Shown in pieces: positions 1-8,380 of a stretch of DNA of 64,000 nt. The stretch comes from Streptomyces sp. NRRL S-118. GTDB lineage: Bacteria; Actinomycetota; Actinomycetes; Streptomycetales; Streptomycetaceae. The DNA is taken from assembly GCF_000716335.1 (NCBI RefSeq), contig NZ_KL591002.1:135773-199772 (forward strand), given 5' to 3'. How positions within the stretch are numbered: the first letter of the stretch is position 1; the number at the start of each line of letters is the position of its first letter. Both the position numbers and the translations under genes were made by a program. A model generated the notes under the pieces. The model saw only the letters and a list, made by a program, of their open reading frames with translations. It was not told where the DNA came from and did not search any database.

Positions 1-636
1 GCTCATCAGGTCGCCCAACGCGCGCAGCCGGTCGTTCGCCTGCGTCACCTGCGGGCCCGAGAGCACACGGGGCAGCTTCAGCAGGGTCACGCGCAGCTTC
101 TTCAGCGGGACCTGGCCCTCGCCGGTCCCCACGACGATGTCGTGGACCGGTACGTCGACGACGCGGGCCATCCGCTTCTTCTCGGCCGCCAGCAGCGACT
201 TCACCCGGTTCGGATTGCCCTCGGCCACCAGCACGATGCCGGCCTTGCCGACGGCGCGGTGCACCACGTCCTGGTTGCGGTTCATCGCCACCGCGGGGGT
301 GGTCGTCCAGCCGCGGCCCACGTTCTGCAGGACGGCGGCCGCCGCACCCGGCTGGCCCTCCATCTGCCCGAAGGCCGCCCGCTCGGCGCGGCGCCCGAAG
401 ACGATCGCCATCGCGAGGAAGGCCAGCAGGAAACCGAGGATGCCCAGGTATACCGGGTGCCCGATCAGGAAGCCGATCGCGAGGAGGACGCCGAAGACGA
501 CGATCCCCACGCCCGCGACGACAAGACCGACCTTGGGGTCGGCCTTTCGGGTCATCTTGTACGTCAGGGCGATCTGCTTCAGTCGCCCGGGGTTCGCAGC
601 GGCGTCAGCGCCGTCTGAGTTTGCCTTCCTCGCCAT
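1..636 (-). CDS. DUF4191 family integral membrane protein (C-terminus cut by window edge)
   Basis: The reading frame opens at an ATG (complement of 634-636, protein begins MARKANSDGA) and runs off the left edge, so about 212 residues are visible. A short charged N-terminus and a basic juxtamembrane stretch (about residues 20-35) precede two close hydrophobic segments (about 38-82), then a soluble domain with GRGW, a NRNQDVVHR stretch and many basic residues. This arrangement matches the actinobacterial DUF4191 family, which sits beside lipA in Streptomyces. The function of the family is not established; the position next to the lipoate genes is conserved by memory but gives no mechanism. The stop codon is outside the window. 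Confidence 0.8.
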   Translation of the reverse strand, partial: MARKANSDGADAAANPGRLKQIALTYKMTRKADPKVGLVVAGVGIVVFGVLLAIGFLIGHPVYLGILGFLLAFLAMAIVFGRRAERAAFGQMEGQPGAAAAVLQNVGRGWTTTPAVAMNRNQDVVHRAVGKAGIVLVAEGNPNRVKSLLAAEKKRMARVVDVPVHDIVVGTGEGQVPLKKLRVTLLKLPRVLSGPQVTQANDRLRALGDLMS

Positions 637-646
637 GCTGTGAAGT

Positions 647-916
647 TTACGTGGCCGAGGAAGTGCGGCCCGACACGCCCTCCAGTACGTGCTGGGCCTC
701 GACCCGGTCCCTGGCCCGGGCGCGGTCCTCCAGGACGGACGTCCAGGCGTTGCGGCGGGCCGTGCGCTGGCCCGCGCCCAGCAGCAGCGCCTCCAGCGTG
801 CGCAGGGCGTCGGTGACGGAGGGGAACGCGTGGGCGTGCACCTCGCGGGGCGTGCGCAGTGCACGCACCTCGCGCAGATCGCGTACCTCGTGTGCCTCAC
901 GTACCTGGTGAGCCAT
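647..916 (-). CDS. small conserved hypothetical protein, 89 aa
   Basis: I chose the ATG at 916 (protein begins MAHQVREAHEV) because a GGGGGGA purine run lies 7-8 bases upstream; an in-frame ATG 26 codons earlier has no such site. The product is small, hydrophilic and rich in Arg, Glu and Ala, probably helical, with no signal peptide or membrane segment. It lies between lipA and the DUF4191 gene on the same strand, 10 bases before the DUF4191 start, so those two may be co-transcribed. I do not recognise a family. Codon use fits its neighbours, which supports it being real. Confidence 0.6.
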   Translation of the reverse strand: MAHQVREAHEVRDLREVRALRTPREVHAHAFPSVTDALRTLEALLLGAGQRTARRNAWTSVLEDRARARDRVEAQHVLEGVSGRTSSAT

Positions 917-1080
917 GGTGGTGGGTCCCCCCTCGGAGCGGGTTCGTCGGGAGCGGAACGCAAGCGCGTGTGCACTGCGTACGAACAGCATCACAGATTG
1001 GTGTTACCAAGGCATGACCGAGCGGTCAAACACCGATGAAACGTTCAGGCAGGCGCCATGGACACGGCCCGGAAGGCCGG

Positions 1081-1124
1081 CGCGGCCCGTACCGTCCCCA
1101 CCTGCGGGGACGGTACGGACCGCG
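1081..1124 (-). terminator. long hairpin downstream of lipA
   Basis: Positions 1087-1099 (CCGTACCGTCCCC) pair perfectly with 1106-1118 around a 6-base loop. After one mismatch the pairing continues with CGCGG (1081-1085) and CCGCG (1120-1124). It lies about 70 bases beyond the lipA stop, between lipA and the next minus-strand gene. There is no clear T-run, as is usual for Streptomyces terminators. Confidence 0.75.
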
Positions 1125-1192
1125 TCGAACCGGACGTTACTGGCCGGTAATAGCTTGTGCTCGGATTCACACGGCGGTGCTCCGCCGCGGCG

Positions 1193-2146
1193 TCAGGCGA
1201 CGGTCTCGCCCCGGCGTTCCATGGCCTGCTGGAAGAGGCGGCCGGCGCGGTACGAGGAGCGGACCAGCGGGCCGGACATGACGCCGGAGTAGCCGATCTC
1301 CTCGGCCTCCTCCTTCAGCTCCACGAACTCGTGCGGCTTCACCCACCGCTCCACGGGGTGGTGGCGCACCGACGGCCGCAGGTACTGGGTGATCGTGATC
1401 AGCTCGCAGCCCGCGTCGAACAGGTCCTGCAGCGCCTCGCTGACCTCCTCGCGGGTCTCTCCCATGCCGAGGATCAGGTTCGACTTGGTGACCAGCCCGG
1501 CCGCGCGGGCCTCGGTGATCACCTTCAGCGAGCGCTCGTAGCGGAAGCCGGGGCGGATGCGCTTGAAGATCCGCGGCACGGTCTCGACGTTGTGCGCCAG
1601 GACCTCGGGGCGGGCGGAGAAGACCTCGGCCAGCTGCTCGGGCTCGGCGTTGAAGTCGGGGATCAGCAGTTCGACCTTGGTGCGGCCGGCCGGCCTGTCC
1701 GCCGTCTGCGCGTGGATCTGGCGCACGGTCTCCGCGTACAGCCAGGCGCCGCCGTCCTCCAGGTCGTCGCGCGCGACGCCGGTGATGGTGGCGTAGTTCA
1801 GGTCCATCGTGACGACCGACTCGCCCACGCGGCGCGGCTCGTCACGGTCCAGCGCCTGCGGCTTGCCCGTGTCGATCTGGCAGAAGTCGCACCGCCGGGT
1901 GCACTGGTCACCGCCGATGAGGAAGGTGGCCTCGCGGTCCTCCCAGCACTCGAAGATGTTGGGACAGCCCGCCTCCTGGCAGACCGTGTGCAGTCCCTCG
2001 CTCTTCACCAGCTTCTGGAGCTGGTTGTACTCGGGGCCCATCTTCGCCCGGGTCTTGATCCACTCGGGCTTGCGCTCGATGGGGGTCTGGCTGTTCCGGA
2101 CCTCCAGGCGCAGCATCTTGCGTCCGTCGGGAGTGACTGCGGACAC
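1193..2146 (-). CDS. lipA: lipoyl synthase (radical SAM)
   Basis: Lipoyl synthase inserts two sulfurs into protein-bound octanoyl groups to give lipoyl cofactor, using S-adenosylmethionine and two [4Fe-4S] clusters. The 317-residue product has the family-specific auxiliary-cluster cysteines C56, C61 and C67 ([12 protein letters not shown]) and the radical-SAM CX3CX2C set C82, C86, C89 (CTRRCDFC). The C-terminal RSSYRAG contains the conserved Ser that binds the auxiliary cluster. The start is a GTG at 2146 with GGAG nine bases upstream. It lies 123 bases after lipB on the same strand, so the two steps of lipoate assembly are paired. Clients of the pathway (aceE/sucB complexes) are encoded 20 kb away in this window. 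Confidence 0.98.
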   Translation of the reverse strand: MSAVTPDGRKMLRLEVRNSQTPIERKPEWIKTRAKMGPEYNQLQKLVKSEGLHTVCQEAGCPNIFECWEDREATFLIGGDQCTRRCDFCQIDTGKPQALDRDEPRRVGESVVTMDLNYATITGVARDDLEDGGAWLYAETVRQIHAQTADRPAGRTKVELLIPDFNAEPEQLAEVFSARPEVLAHNVETVPRIFKRIRPGFRYERSLKVITEARAAGLVTKSNLILGMGETREEVSEALQDLFDAGCELITITQYLRPSVRHHPVERWVKPHEFVELKEEAEEIGYSGVMSGPLVRSSYRAGRLFQQAMERRGETVA

Positions 2147-2269
2147 GGCTGGCTCCTACGGCTTCGATTCCTCGGCGAACACCAGGGTACGCCCCATAAA
2201 AATGCGGCCTTGTCGGCGGCTGTCGTTACGCTTGGCCAACCTGTGGCCACGGCGTGACATTCCCCGTGG

Positions 2270-3088
2270 CTAGGCGACGGCCGCCTCGCCGGGGGCGCCG
2301 GCCCCGTCGATCACCCGCGGCCTCGGCTCCGCGTTCTCCAGCACGTCCCGCAGGTGCCTCTCCGCCACCGGCAGCACGTCGGCGATCGTCAGGTCCCGGC
2401 CCAGCTCCTGAGCCAGCGAGGTCACACCGGCGTCGCGGATGCCGCACGGGACGATCCGGTCGAACCAGGTGTTGTCCGGGTTCACGTTCAGCGCGAAACC
2501 GTGCATCGTGACGCCCTTGGCCACGCGGATGCCGATCGCCGCCAGCTTGCGGTCCTCGCGGCGCTGGCCGGCGTTGGACGGGGCGTACTCCGGGCCGTTG
2601 AGGCGCGGGTCGAACTCGTCGTCGTGCAGCCGCGGGTCGAAGTCCAGCGACAGGCCGCCCAGCGAGGGGCGTTCCTCCACCGGGTCGCCGAGCACCCACA
2701 CACCGCTGCGGCCCTCGACCCGGGTCGTCTCCACGCCGAACTCCGCCGCGGTGCGGATCAGCGCCTCCTCGAGGCGGCGCACGTGCGCCACCACGTCCAC
2801 CGGGCGCGGCAGCTTCAGGATCGGGTAGCCGACGAGCTGGCCCGGGCCGTGCCAGGTGATCTTGCCGCCCCGGTCCACGTCCACGACCGGTGTCCCGTCC
2901 AGCGGGCGCTCGCTCTCCGCGGTCCGCCGCCCGGCCGTGTAGACGGGCGGGTGCTCGAGCATCAGGCAGGTGTCCGGGATCTCGTCCGCGAAGCGAGCGG
3001 CGTGGATCTCACGCTGCTTGTCCCACGCCTTCCGGTATTCGACGGCTTCCTCGCCGAATCCCAGACGGACGAATCGGAGCTCACTCAC
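2270..3088 (-). CDS. lipB: lipoyl(octanoyl) transferase
   Basis: LipB transfers octanoate from acyl carrier protein to the lipoyl domains of E2 and H proteins. The GTG at 3088 (protein begins [10 protein letters not shown]) has a GGGAGG site 8 bases upstream, giving 272 residues. Family features are [17 protein letters not shown] (about 73-89), the catalytic lysine K181 ([10 protein letters not shown]), [10 protein letters not shown] and the catalytic cysteine C215 (IVPCGI). Compared with mycobacterial LipB there is an extra acidic loop at about 135-178 between the WVLGD strand and the catalytic Lys. The C-terminal tail is Pro/Ala-rich. It is followed by lipA. Confidence 0.97.
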   Translation of the reverse strand: MSELRFVRLGFGEEAVEYRKAWDKQREIHAARFADEIPDTCLMLEHPPVYTAGRRTAESERPLDGTPVVDVDRGGKITWHGPGQLVGYPILKLPRPVDVVAHVRRLEEALIRTAAEFGVETTRVEGRSGVWVLGDPVEERPSLGGLSLDFDPRLHDDEFDPRLNGPEYAPSNAGQRREDRKLAAIGIRVAKGVTMHGFALNVNPDNTWFDRIVPCGIRDAGVTSLAQELGRDLTIADVLPVAERHLRDVLENAEPRPRVIDGAGAPGEAAVA

Positions 3089-3495
3089 GGCACGCCTCCC
3101 TCTTGTGTGCGAATCGCGCCTCGGCCACTGTACGGCGGCACCGGCCGTGGCGGTCGGGCAGGGCGTTCGGGGCCCGTTCCGGCCGGGGATCCCGCACCGC
3201 GGCCCGTCCGCCCCCGCCCCGGGGTCCGTCCGTGGCCCGGTCCGCGGAGGCTTCGGGGCGGCTCCCGGACCGCCGGTCCGGTGTGGGCGCGGGGCGTGCC
3301 GGGGGGTGCGCGGAACGTCAACCCCCTGCTCCGTCAGCGCGGGTCCAATCCTCACACGATCGGATGAATGTGGGGCGAACGTGGCGGTCCGGGCGTCGGC
3401 GGCAGTTAAATTCGCGCCGTTCCAAGGGGGTCTGCACCCCGGCCCGGAAGCATCCGGAAGGTACCCGGAAGGCAAGGCAGGAGAGCGCACACCTG
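3089..3495. other. divergent intergenic region lipB / Xre-type regulator
   Basis: This 407-base gap holds the promoters of lipB (leftward) and of the regulator (rightward). A perfect 7-bp hairpin with a GCC loop lies at 3265-3281 (CCGGACC/GGTCCGG) in the probable lipB leader. The only AT-rich element is around 3406-3412 and could be a -10 (TAAATT) for the regulator. I see no small gene here with convincing codon use. Confidence 0.5.
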
Positions 3496-4965
3496 ATGAC
3501 GGATCGCCCCCCGCAGCGCACCCCCAACCGCCAGCTCGCCGCCCTCATCGCCGAGGCCGGTTTCTCCAACGCGGGCCTGGCCAGACGCGTCGACCAGCTC
3601 GGTCTGGAACACGGCCTCGACCTGCGGTACGACAAGACCTCGGTCACCCGCTGGCTGCGCGGGCAGCAGCCGCGCGGCACCACACCCGCCCTGATCGCCG
3701 AGGTCTTCACCCGGCGCCTGGGGCGGCGTCTGTCCGCCCAGGACCTGGGCCTCGACGCCTGCGCGCCCGTGTACGCCGGGCTGGAGTTCGCGGCCTCCCC
3801 CGAGGAAGCCATCGACATCGTCAGCGGCCTGTGGCGCAAGGACTCCGGCAGCCACGCCGAACTGCGCAAGATCGCCTTCACGCCGGCCGGGCTGGTCGTC
3901 CCCAGCCGGGACTGGCTGATCGGCCGCGCCGACGAGCGCGTGGGGCGCGGCGAACCCCCGCAGCCCGCCGAGATCCGGGTCCCCGTCCAGGGCCGGGGAA
4001 CCGTGCCCCGCCAGCGTGCCACCGAGCGCACCGACCGGGGCACCGACCGCGCCCCCGGCCAGCGCGTCACCGGCGGCGACATCGCCGCCCTGCGCTCCGT
4101 CGGCGAGCTCTTCCGCACCCTCGACCACGCCTACGGCGGCGGCCACGCCCGCCAGGCCCTCGTCCGCTACCTGGAGCACGAGGCCGAGCCCATGCTGCGC
4201 GGCGTCTACGGGGAGACCGTGGGACGACGGCTGTTCGCCGCGACCGCCGACCTCACCCGGCTGGCCGGCTGGACGTCGTACGACATCGCCGCGCACGGAC
4301 TCGCCCAGCGGTACTTCGTGCAGGCGTTGCGGCTCTCCCAGGCCGCCGGCGACCGCGCGTACGGCTCGTACGTACTGATCACCATGAGCCGCCAGGCCGT
4401 CCACCTCGGCCACGGGCGGGAGGCCGTGCAGCTCGCGCGCGTCGCCCAGCAGGGCGTCGGCTCCGCCGCCCCGCCCGTCGTCCAGGGCCTGCTCCACTCC
4501 GTCGAGGCGCGCGGGCACGCCCTGCTCGGCGAGGTCCGGGCATGCGCCGCCGCGCTCGTCCGGGCGGAGCGGGCGCTGGACGGGGCCAGGCCGGGCGACG
4601 ACGTGCCCTACTGGGCCCGGTTCTTCGACGAGGCGGAGCTCGCCGACGACGCCGCGCACTGCCACCGTGACCTCCACCAGTACCGGGCCGCCGTCCAGCA
4701 CGCGGAGCGCGCGCTCCAGCTCCGCGCGCCCGCGTTCGCCCGCAGCCGCCTCTTCTGCCGCGTCGTACTGGCCTCCGCCCGCCTGGGCCTCGGCGAGCTC
4801 GACCAGGCCTGTGCGCTCGGGGCGGAGGCCGCCCAGCAGGCGTCGGAGATCCGCTCGGCCCGCGCCGTCGAGTACGTACGCGACTTCGAGCGCCGCCTGG
4901 AGCCGTACAAGGACGCCGCGGCGGTGCGGAACTACCGCGACCGGGTCGGCGCCATCGGGATCTGA
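3496..4965 (+). CDS. helix-turn-helix/TPR-type transcriptional regulator (NsdA-like)
   Basis: This is a 489-residue soluble protein. The N-terminal part (about 1-75) looks like a degenerate Xre-type helix-turn-helix ([23 protein letters not shown], then [13 protein letters not shown]). A Pro/Arg/Thr-rich linker follows (about 150-190). The C-terminal half is all-helical and repetitive ([39 protein letters not shown]), like tetratricopeptide-type repeats. This layout is that of the large Streptomyces family that includes NsdA, a negative regulator of sporulation and antibiotic production. The start is the ATG at 3496 with GGAGAG 10-14 bases upstream. It is divergent from lipB and probably regulates elsewhere. 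The specific target is unknown. Confidence 0.8.
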   Translation: MTDRPPQRTPNRQLAALIAEAGFSNAGLARRVDQLGLEHGLDLRYDKTSVTRWLRGQQPRGTTPALIAEVFTRRLGRRLSAQDLGLDACAPVYAGLEFAASPEEAIDIVSGLWRKDSGSHAELRKIAFTPAGLVVPSRDWLIGRADERVGRGEPPQPAEIRVPVQGRGTVPRQRATERTDRGTDRAPGQRVTGGDIAALRSVGELFRTLDHAYGGGHARQALVRYLEHEAEPMLRGVYGETVGRRLFAATADLTRLAGWTSYDIAAHGLAQRYFVQALRLSQAAGDRAYGSYVLITMSRQAVHLGHGREAVQLARVAQQGVGSAAPPVVQGLLHSVEARGHALLGEVRACAAALVRAERALDGARPGDDVPYWARFFDEAELADDAAHCHRDLHQYRAAVQHAERALQLRAPAFARSRLFCRVVLASARLGLGELDQACALGAEAAQQASEIRSARAVEYVRDFERRLEPYKDAAAVRNYRDRVGAIGI

Positions 4966-4980
4966 GGCCGGCCATCTGCC

Positions 4981-5049
4981 GGTGCCGGACCATCTGCCGG
5001 CGTCCGGCACCTGCCCGCCTGACACCTGACGCCGGGATCGGGGCGTCAG
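4981..5049. terminator. two consecutive hairpins between convergent genes
   Basis: Hairpin 1 pairs 4981-4990 (GGTGCCGGAC) with 5002-5011, a 10-bp stem with an 11-base loop. Hairpin 2 pairs 5026-5033 (CTGACGCC) with 5042-5049, an 8-bp stem. They separate the regulator from the convergent membrane-protein gene and can serve both strands. Confidence 0.7.
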
Positions 5050-5073
5050 CGTCCGCTGCGGTCGGCGCCGGGG

Positions 5074-6117
5074 TCAGCCGCGCAGGGACACGCCGAACCG
5101 GGTGCGCAGGCGCCTGATCTCCCACCAGACCAGCGCCGTCACCGACGCGGGACCGCCGAGCAGGGCGCTCATCCGCACCAGCGGCGGCCCCGGCGGCAAC
5201 TCGGCGATGGCCAGGTTCAGGGCCGCGAACTCCCATACGAGGACGCCGGTGAGCAGGGCCGGCAGCGCGGCGTGCACCTGCGTCGTGTTGAACGCCGTGC
5301 GCACCGCCGTCGGGGACGAGAGCACCACGAAGAACACCAGCCACAGGACCGGTGCCAGCAGCGCGACCACCAGGACGGCGACGGGCACGCTGTCCGGGAA
5401 CTTCCGGTGGAGGGCGAACATCCCCAGCAGCAGGGCCGGTACGGCCGTGAAGGCGCCGAAGTAGCACAGCACCGCCCGCCGTGCCGGGCGCAGCCGGGAC
5501 CACATCCCCGGCCGCGCGGCCGGCGGCGCGAAGCGGAAGAGGACCGCCAGCACCAGGGGCGCGGTGAGCAGCAGCAGCCACGGCGTGGTCATCAGACGCA
5601 ACGTGAACTGGTCCTGCGCCTCCTCCCAGTCCTCGGACGTGCCCCACACCGCCAGGATGGCGAAGGACGCGGCGAGCGCCAGCCCCGCACGGATCTTCTG
5701 CAGGAGCACCAGGTCCGGATCCAGCAGGCGGCGGGCCCGGTCCACGGGGAAGACCAGCAGGGACGCGCGGCGGGCCGAGCGGGCCAGGGGGTAGGTGAGC
5801 AGCAGGACCACGAAGGGCCAGCCGCAGCACAGCACCAGTCCCCAGATGCAGCCGGGGATGCGGCGGACGATCCCCAGCAGTTCCCTGAGGGTCGGCCACT
5901 CGTCCTCGCGGAACCGCCGCCACAGCGACGGGCGCGGCGGGGGCGGATACGGCCCGTACGGGGCGTACGGGTGGGGGTGGTCCGGCGCGTGGCCGTACGG
6001 CGGGAAGGGGGCGGAGGGCGGACGGGGGCCGTGCGGCGGGTAGGGACCGGCGGGCCCGTACGGATTCCCCGGTGGCGGCCATGGCGGGCCGTAGGGACCT
6101 TGCCCCCCGATCGTCAC
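5074..6117 (-). CDS. proline/tyrosine-rich N-terminus, polytopic membrane protein
   Basis: The GTG at 6117 (protein begins VTIGGQGPYG) has GGAGGGA about 9 bases upstream, giving 347 residues. The first 70 or so residues are low-complexity Pro/Gly/Tyr/His (YGPAGPYPPHGP-type), followed by a helical patch (REDEWPTLRELLGIVRRIPG) and about six hydrophobic segments. One short loop (SEDWEEAQDQ) is acidic. The family is not recognised beyond 'Streptomyces membrane protein with a Pro-rich cytosolic tail'. It is transcribed divergently from the caspase-like gene with 151 bases between the starts, so the two may share a control region. Such tails often mediate protein interaction, but that is inference. 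Confidence 0.75.
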   Translation of the reverse strand: MTIGGQGPYGPPWPPPGNPYGPAGPYPPHGPRPPSAPFPPYGHAPDHPHPYAPYGPYPPPPRPSLWRRFREDEWPTLRELLGIVRRIPGCIWGLVLCCGWPFVVLLLTYPLARSARRASLLVFPVDRARRLLDPDLVLLQKIRAGLALAASFAILAVWGTSEDWEEAQDQFTLRLMTTPWLLLLTAPLVLAVLFRFAPPAARPGMWSRLRPARRAVLCYFGAFTAVPALLLGMFALHRKFPDSVPVAVLVVALLAPVLWLVFFVVLSSPTAVRTAFNTTQVHAALPALLTGVLVWEFAALNLAIAELPPGPPLVRMSALLGGPASVTALVWWEIRRLRTRFGVSLRG

Positions 6118-6268
6118 GCCGACATCCCTCCTGCACTCGCGCGTTGATGAAGCGTCCAGGACAGTCAACTGCCAAAGACCCGCCCGCACACGGGGATCGG
6201 GGCAGGTGCCCGGCAAACGCCCGGGAAACGCCCTGCCGCCGCCCCGCACGGCCTGGCAGGATCGCGGC

Positions 6269-8149
6269 ATGCGCACCGTGTACGCCTTGTTCGTGGGCAT
6301 CGACGACTACCCGGGCGCGCCGTTGCGCGGCTGTGTCAACGACGTGCGGGAAGCGGAGGGCTGGCTGCGGCGGCACGGCGGTCCGGCCACCCGCGTACGG
6401 ACGCTGCACGACGCGCAGGCCACCCGGGCCGCGGTGGTGCGGGCCATCGAGGAGCACCTCGGGCGGGGCGGCCCCGGCGACACCGCGCTGCTGTGGTTCA
6501 GCGGGCACGGCAGCGAGTGCGCGACCGACGACCCCCGTGAGGCGACCGGCATGTGCCAGGCCCTCGTCTGCCACGACAGTCTCGACGCCGGCGGCCAGCC
6601 GCTGCTGCAGGACACCGAACTCGGCGCCCTCCTCGACGCGATCGCCGGGCGCGGCGTCCACGTCGTCGCCGTGCTCGACTGCTGCCACGCGGGCGGCGCC
6701 ACCCGCGAGACCCTCGCCGGAGCCACGGCGCGCGGCGTGGAGTGGCGCCCGTGGTGGCGCACGAGCGGCCACCCGGGCGGCGCCGCGGCGCGTGCGGATC
6801 GCTCCGGCGGCGGCACCGGTGGCCCGCGGGACGGCGGTGCGCCGGGCGGGCCCGAGCCGCGGCGGCACGTGCTGCTCGCCGCCTGCCGGCCCCAGGAGCG
6901 CGCCCATGAGGCCGAGCTCGACGGGCGGGTCCGCGGCTGCTTCAGCCATGCGCTGCTCCAGGCCCTGCACCGGCTCGGGCCCACGGCCGCGAACGGCTCG
7001 CTCCACGCCCTCGCCGAGACGCGGGTGCGGAGCCTGCATCCCTTCCAGCACCCCGGGCTGCGCGGTCCGCACGACCGGAGCTTCCTGCACGGCGACACCG
7101 TCCCCGGCTCGCCGTTCCTGCTCCGGCACACCACTTCGGGCTGGGAGGTCGACTGCGGGTACGCGCACGGACTGCGGGCCACCGGCGCCGAGTTCACGCT
7201 CCTCGGGGAGGACGGGCGCCGGGTCGCCGTCACCGCCGTACGCCCGGAGTCCGCCCTGGTGGAACCCGTCGACCGGCGACCGCTGCCCGCCGAGCGGGAC
7301 CGGGTGTACCCGGTGACCCCGTCCGCCCTGGCCTTCCCGCCCGCCGCCGTGACGGTGCTCGGCCCGCCCGGCGCCGTACGGATGGTGTCGGAGGCGCTCA
7401 CCGGGGCGCCGCTGCTCGCCGAGGGCGGGGACGGGCTGCCGCTGCGCGTCGAGGCCGACGGTGACGGCCGGGCCCGGGTGTCCGGCGGCGACGGGCACCC
7501 TCTGGGACCGCTGCCGCTGCGGACGGCCGCCGACGCCGGCCGCCTCGCCGACTGCCTCACCCACATCGCCCGCTGGCACCACATCCGGGACCTCGCCAAC
7601 CCCGATCCGTGGCTGTCGTCGCTCGTCCGCGTCACGATCGAGCCGCTCGTCGGCACGGTCGGGCACACCGCCACTGGCGAGACCGTCTGCACGTACACCG
7701 CCGACCACCGGGAACCCCAGGTGCGGGTCCGCGTCCACAACGACTCACCGCTGGAACTGTGGTGCGTGCTGCTCGACCTGACGGACAGTTACGGCTCGTC
7801 CCCGAGCCTGTACGAGGGCGACTTCATCGGGCCCGGGCGCGCGGGCCTGGCGCGGCACGGGGAGCCCGTATGGCTGCGCCTGCCGCCGGGGCGGGCCGTG
7901 GTGCGCGGCGCCTCCACCCGCGACTGGCTGAAGGCGATCGTCGCGGAGAACGAGCTGAACACCGCGCCCTTCCGGCTGCCGCCCTGGTCCCCGGCCGCAC
8001 CGGGAGCGGCGCGCGGCGCGACGGCCCCGGCGGGCGGCGGGCTGCTCCGGCTCGCCCCACCACGCGGCAGCCGCGACGCGGGCGGCCCGGCGCACGAGGT
8101 GGGCCGGTGGGGCACCGCCATGATCGACCTGCGCACCGTGGTCCCGTAA
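6269..8149 (+). CDS. caspase-fold (peptidase C14) protein
   Basis: Residues about 1-235 form a metacaspase-like domain: MRTVYALFVGIDDY (first strand), catalytic His H80 in LLWFSGHGSE, and catalytic Cys C139 in VVAVLDCCHAGG, with late-domain HVLLAACRPQERAHEAELDG. Members of this family cleave after basic or acidic residues and are linked to regulated death or defence. The remaining 390 residues are a beta-rich region typical of the C-terminal part of actinobacterial caspase-family proteins (for example VRVRVHNDSPLELWCVLLDLTDSYG), possibly a sensor or inhibitory part. There is no signal peptide. The ATG at 6269 has AGGA about 9 bases upstream; earlier in-frame starts lack this. The gene converges on the CHAT-protease operon, with the two stops 230 bases apart. 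Confidence 0.9.
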   Translation: MRTVYALFVGIDDYPGAPLRGCVNDVREAEGWLRRHGGPATRVRTLHDAQATRAAVVRAIEEHLGRGGPGDTALLWFSGHGSECATDDPREATGMCQALVCHDSLDAGGQPLLQDTELGALLDAIAGRGVHVVAVLDCCHAGGATRETLAGATARGVEWRPWWRTSGHPGGAAARADRSGGGTGGPRDGGAPGGPEPRRHVLLAACRPQERAHEAELDGRVRGCFSHALLQALHRLGPTAANGSLHALAETRVRSLHPFQHPGLRGPHDRSFLHGDTVPGSPFLLRHTTSGWEVDCGYAHGLRATGAEFTLLGEDGRRVAVTAVRPESALVEPVDRRPLPAERDRVYPVTPSALAFPPAAVTVLGPPGAVRMVSEALTGAPLLAEGGDGLPLRVEADGDGRARVSGGDGHPLGPLPLRTAADAGRLADCLTHIARWHHIRDLANPDPWLSSLVRVTIEPLVGTVGHTATGETVCTYTADHREPQVRVRVHNDSPLELWCVLLDLTDSYGSSPSLYEGDFIGPGRAGLARHGEPVWLRLPPGRAVVRGASTRDWLKAIVAENELNTAPFRLPPWSPAAPGAARGATAPAGGGLLRLAPPRGSRDAGGPAHEVGRWGTAMIDLRTVVP

Positions 8150-8380
8150 CCGTTCGGCGGGCCCGCTTCCCTGCACCGGTGCCGCCGCAGGACCGACGGA
8201 GGCGGACAGGTTCCCCCCACGGGCGCCTCAGCCGTCCGCGGCGCCTTCGCCGGCGGCTCACCGGGCCTCGGGAGTTGCCCGGTAGGGGCGGCATGGAAGC
8301 CCGACCGGAAGCGCCCGGCTGCCGTGGCCTCGGCGGGCGCGCACCGGAGGCGCGCGCGGCGCCCCCGGCCCGTCGTCCCC

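Noticed and set aside
2270..3490. A longer LipB with 134 extra N-terminal residues
   Set aside because: The extension is Pro/Arg-rich, lies over the divergent promoter region, and the GTG at 3088 has a good ribosome site and matches family length.
4379..7738. A minus-strand open frame spanning several genes
   Set aside because: It crosses the regulator, membrane-protein and caspase genes in other frames and has no recognisable domain.
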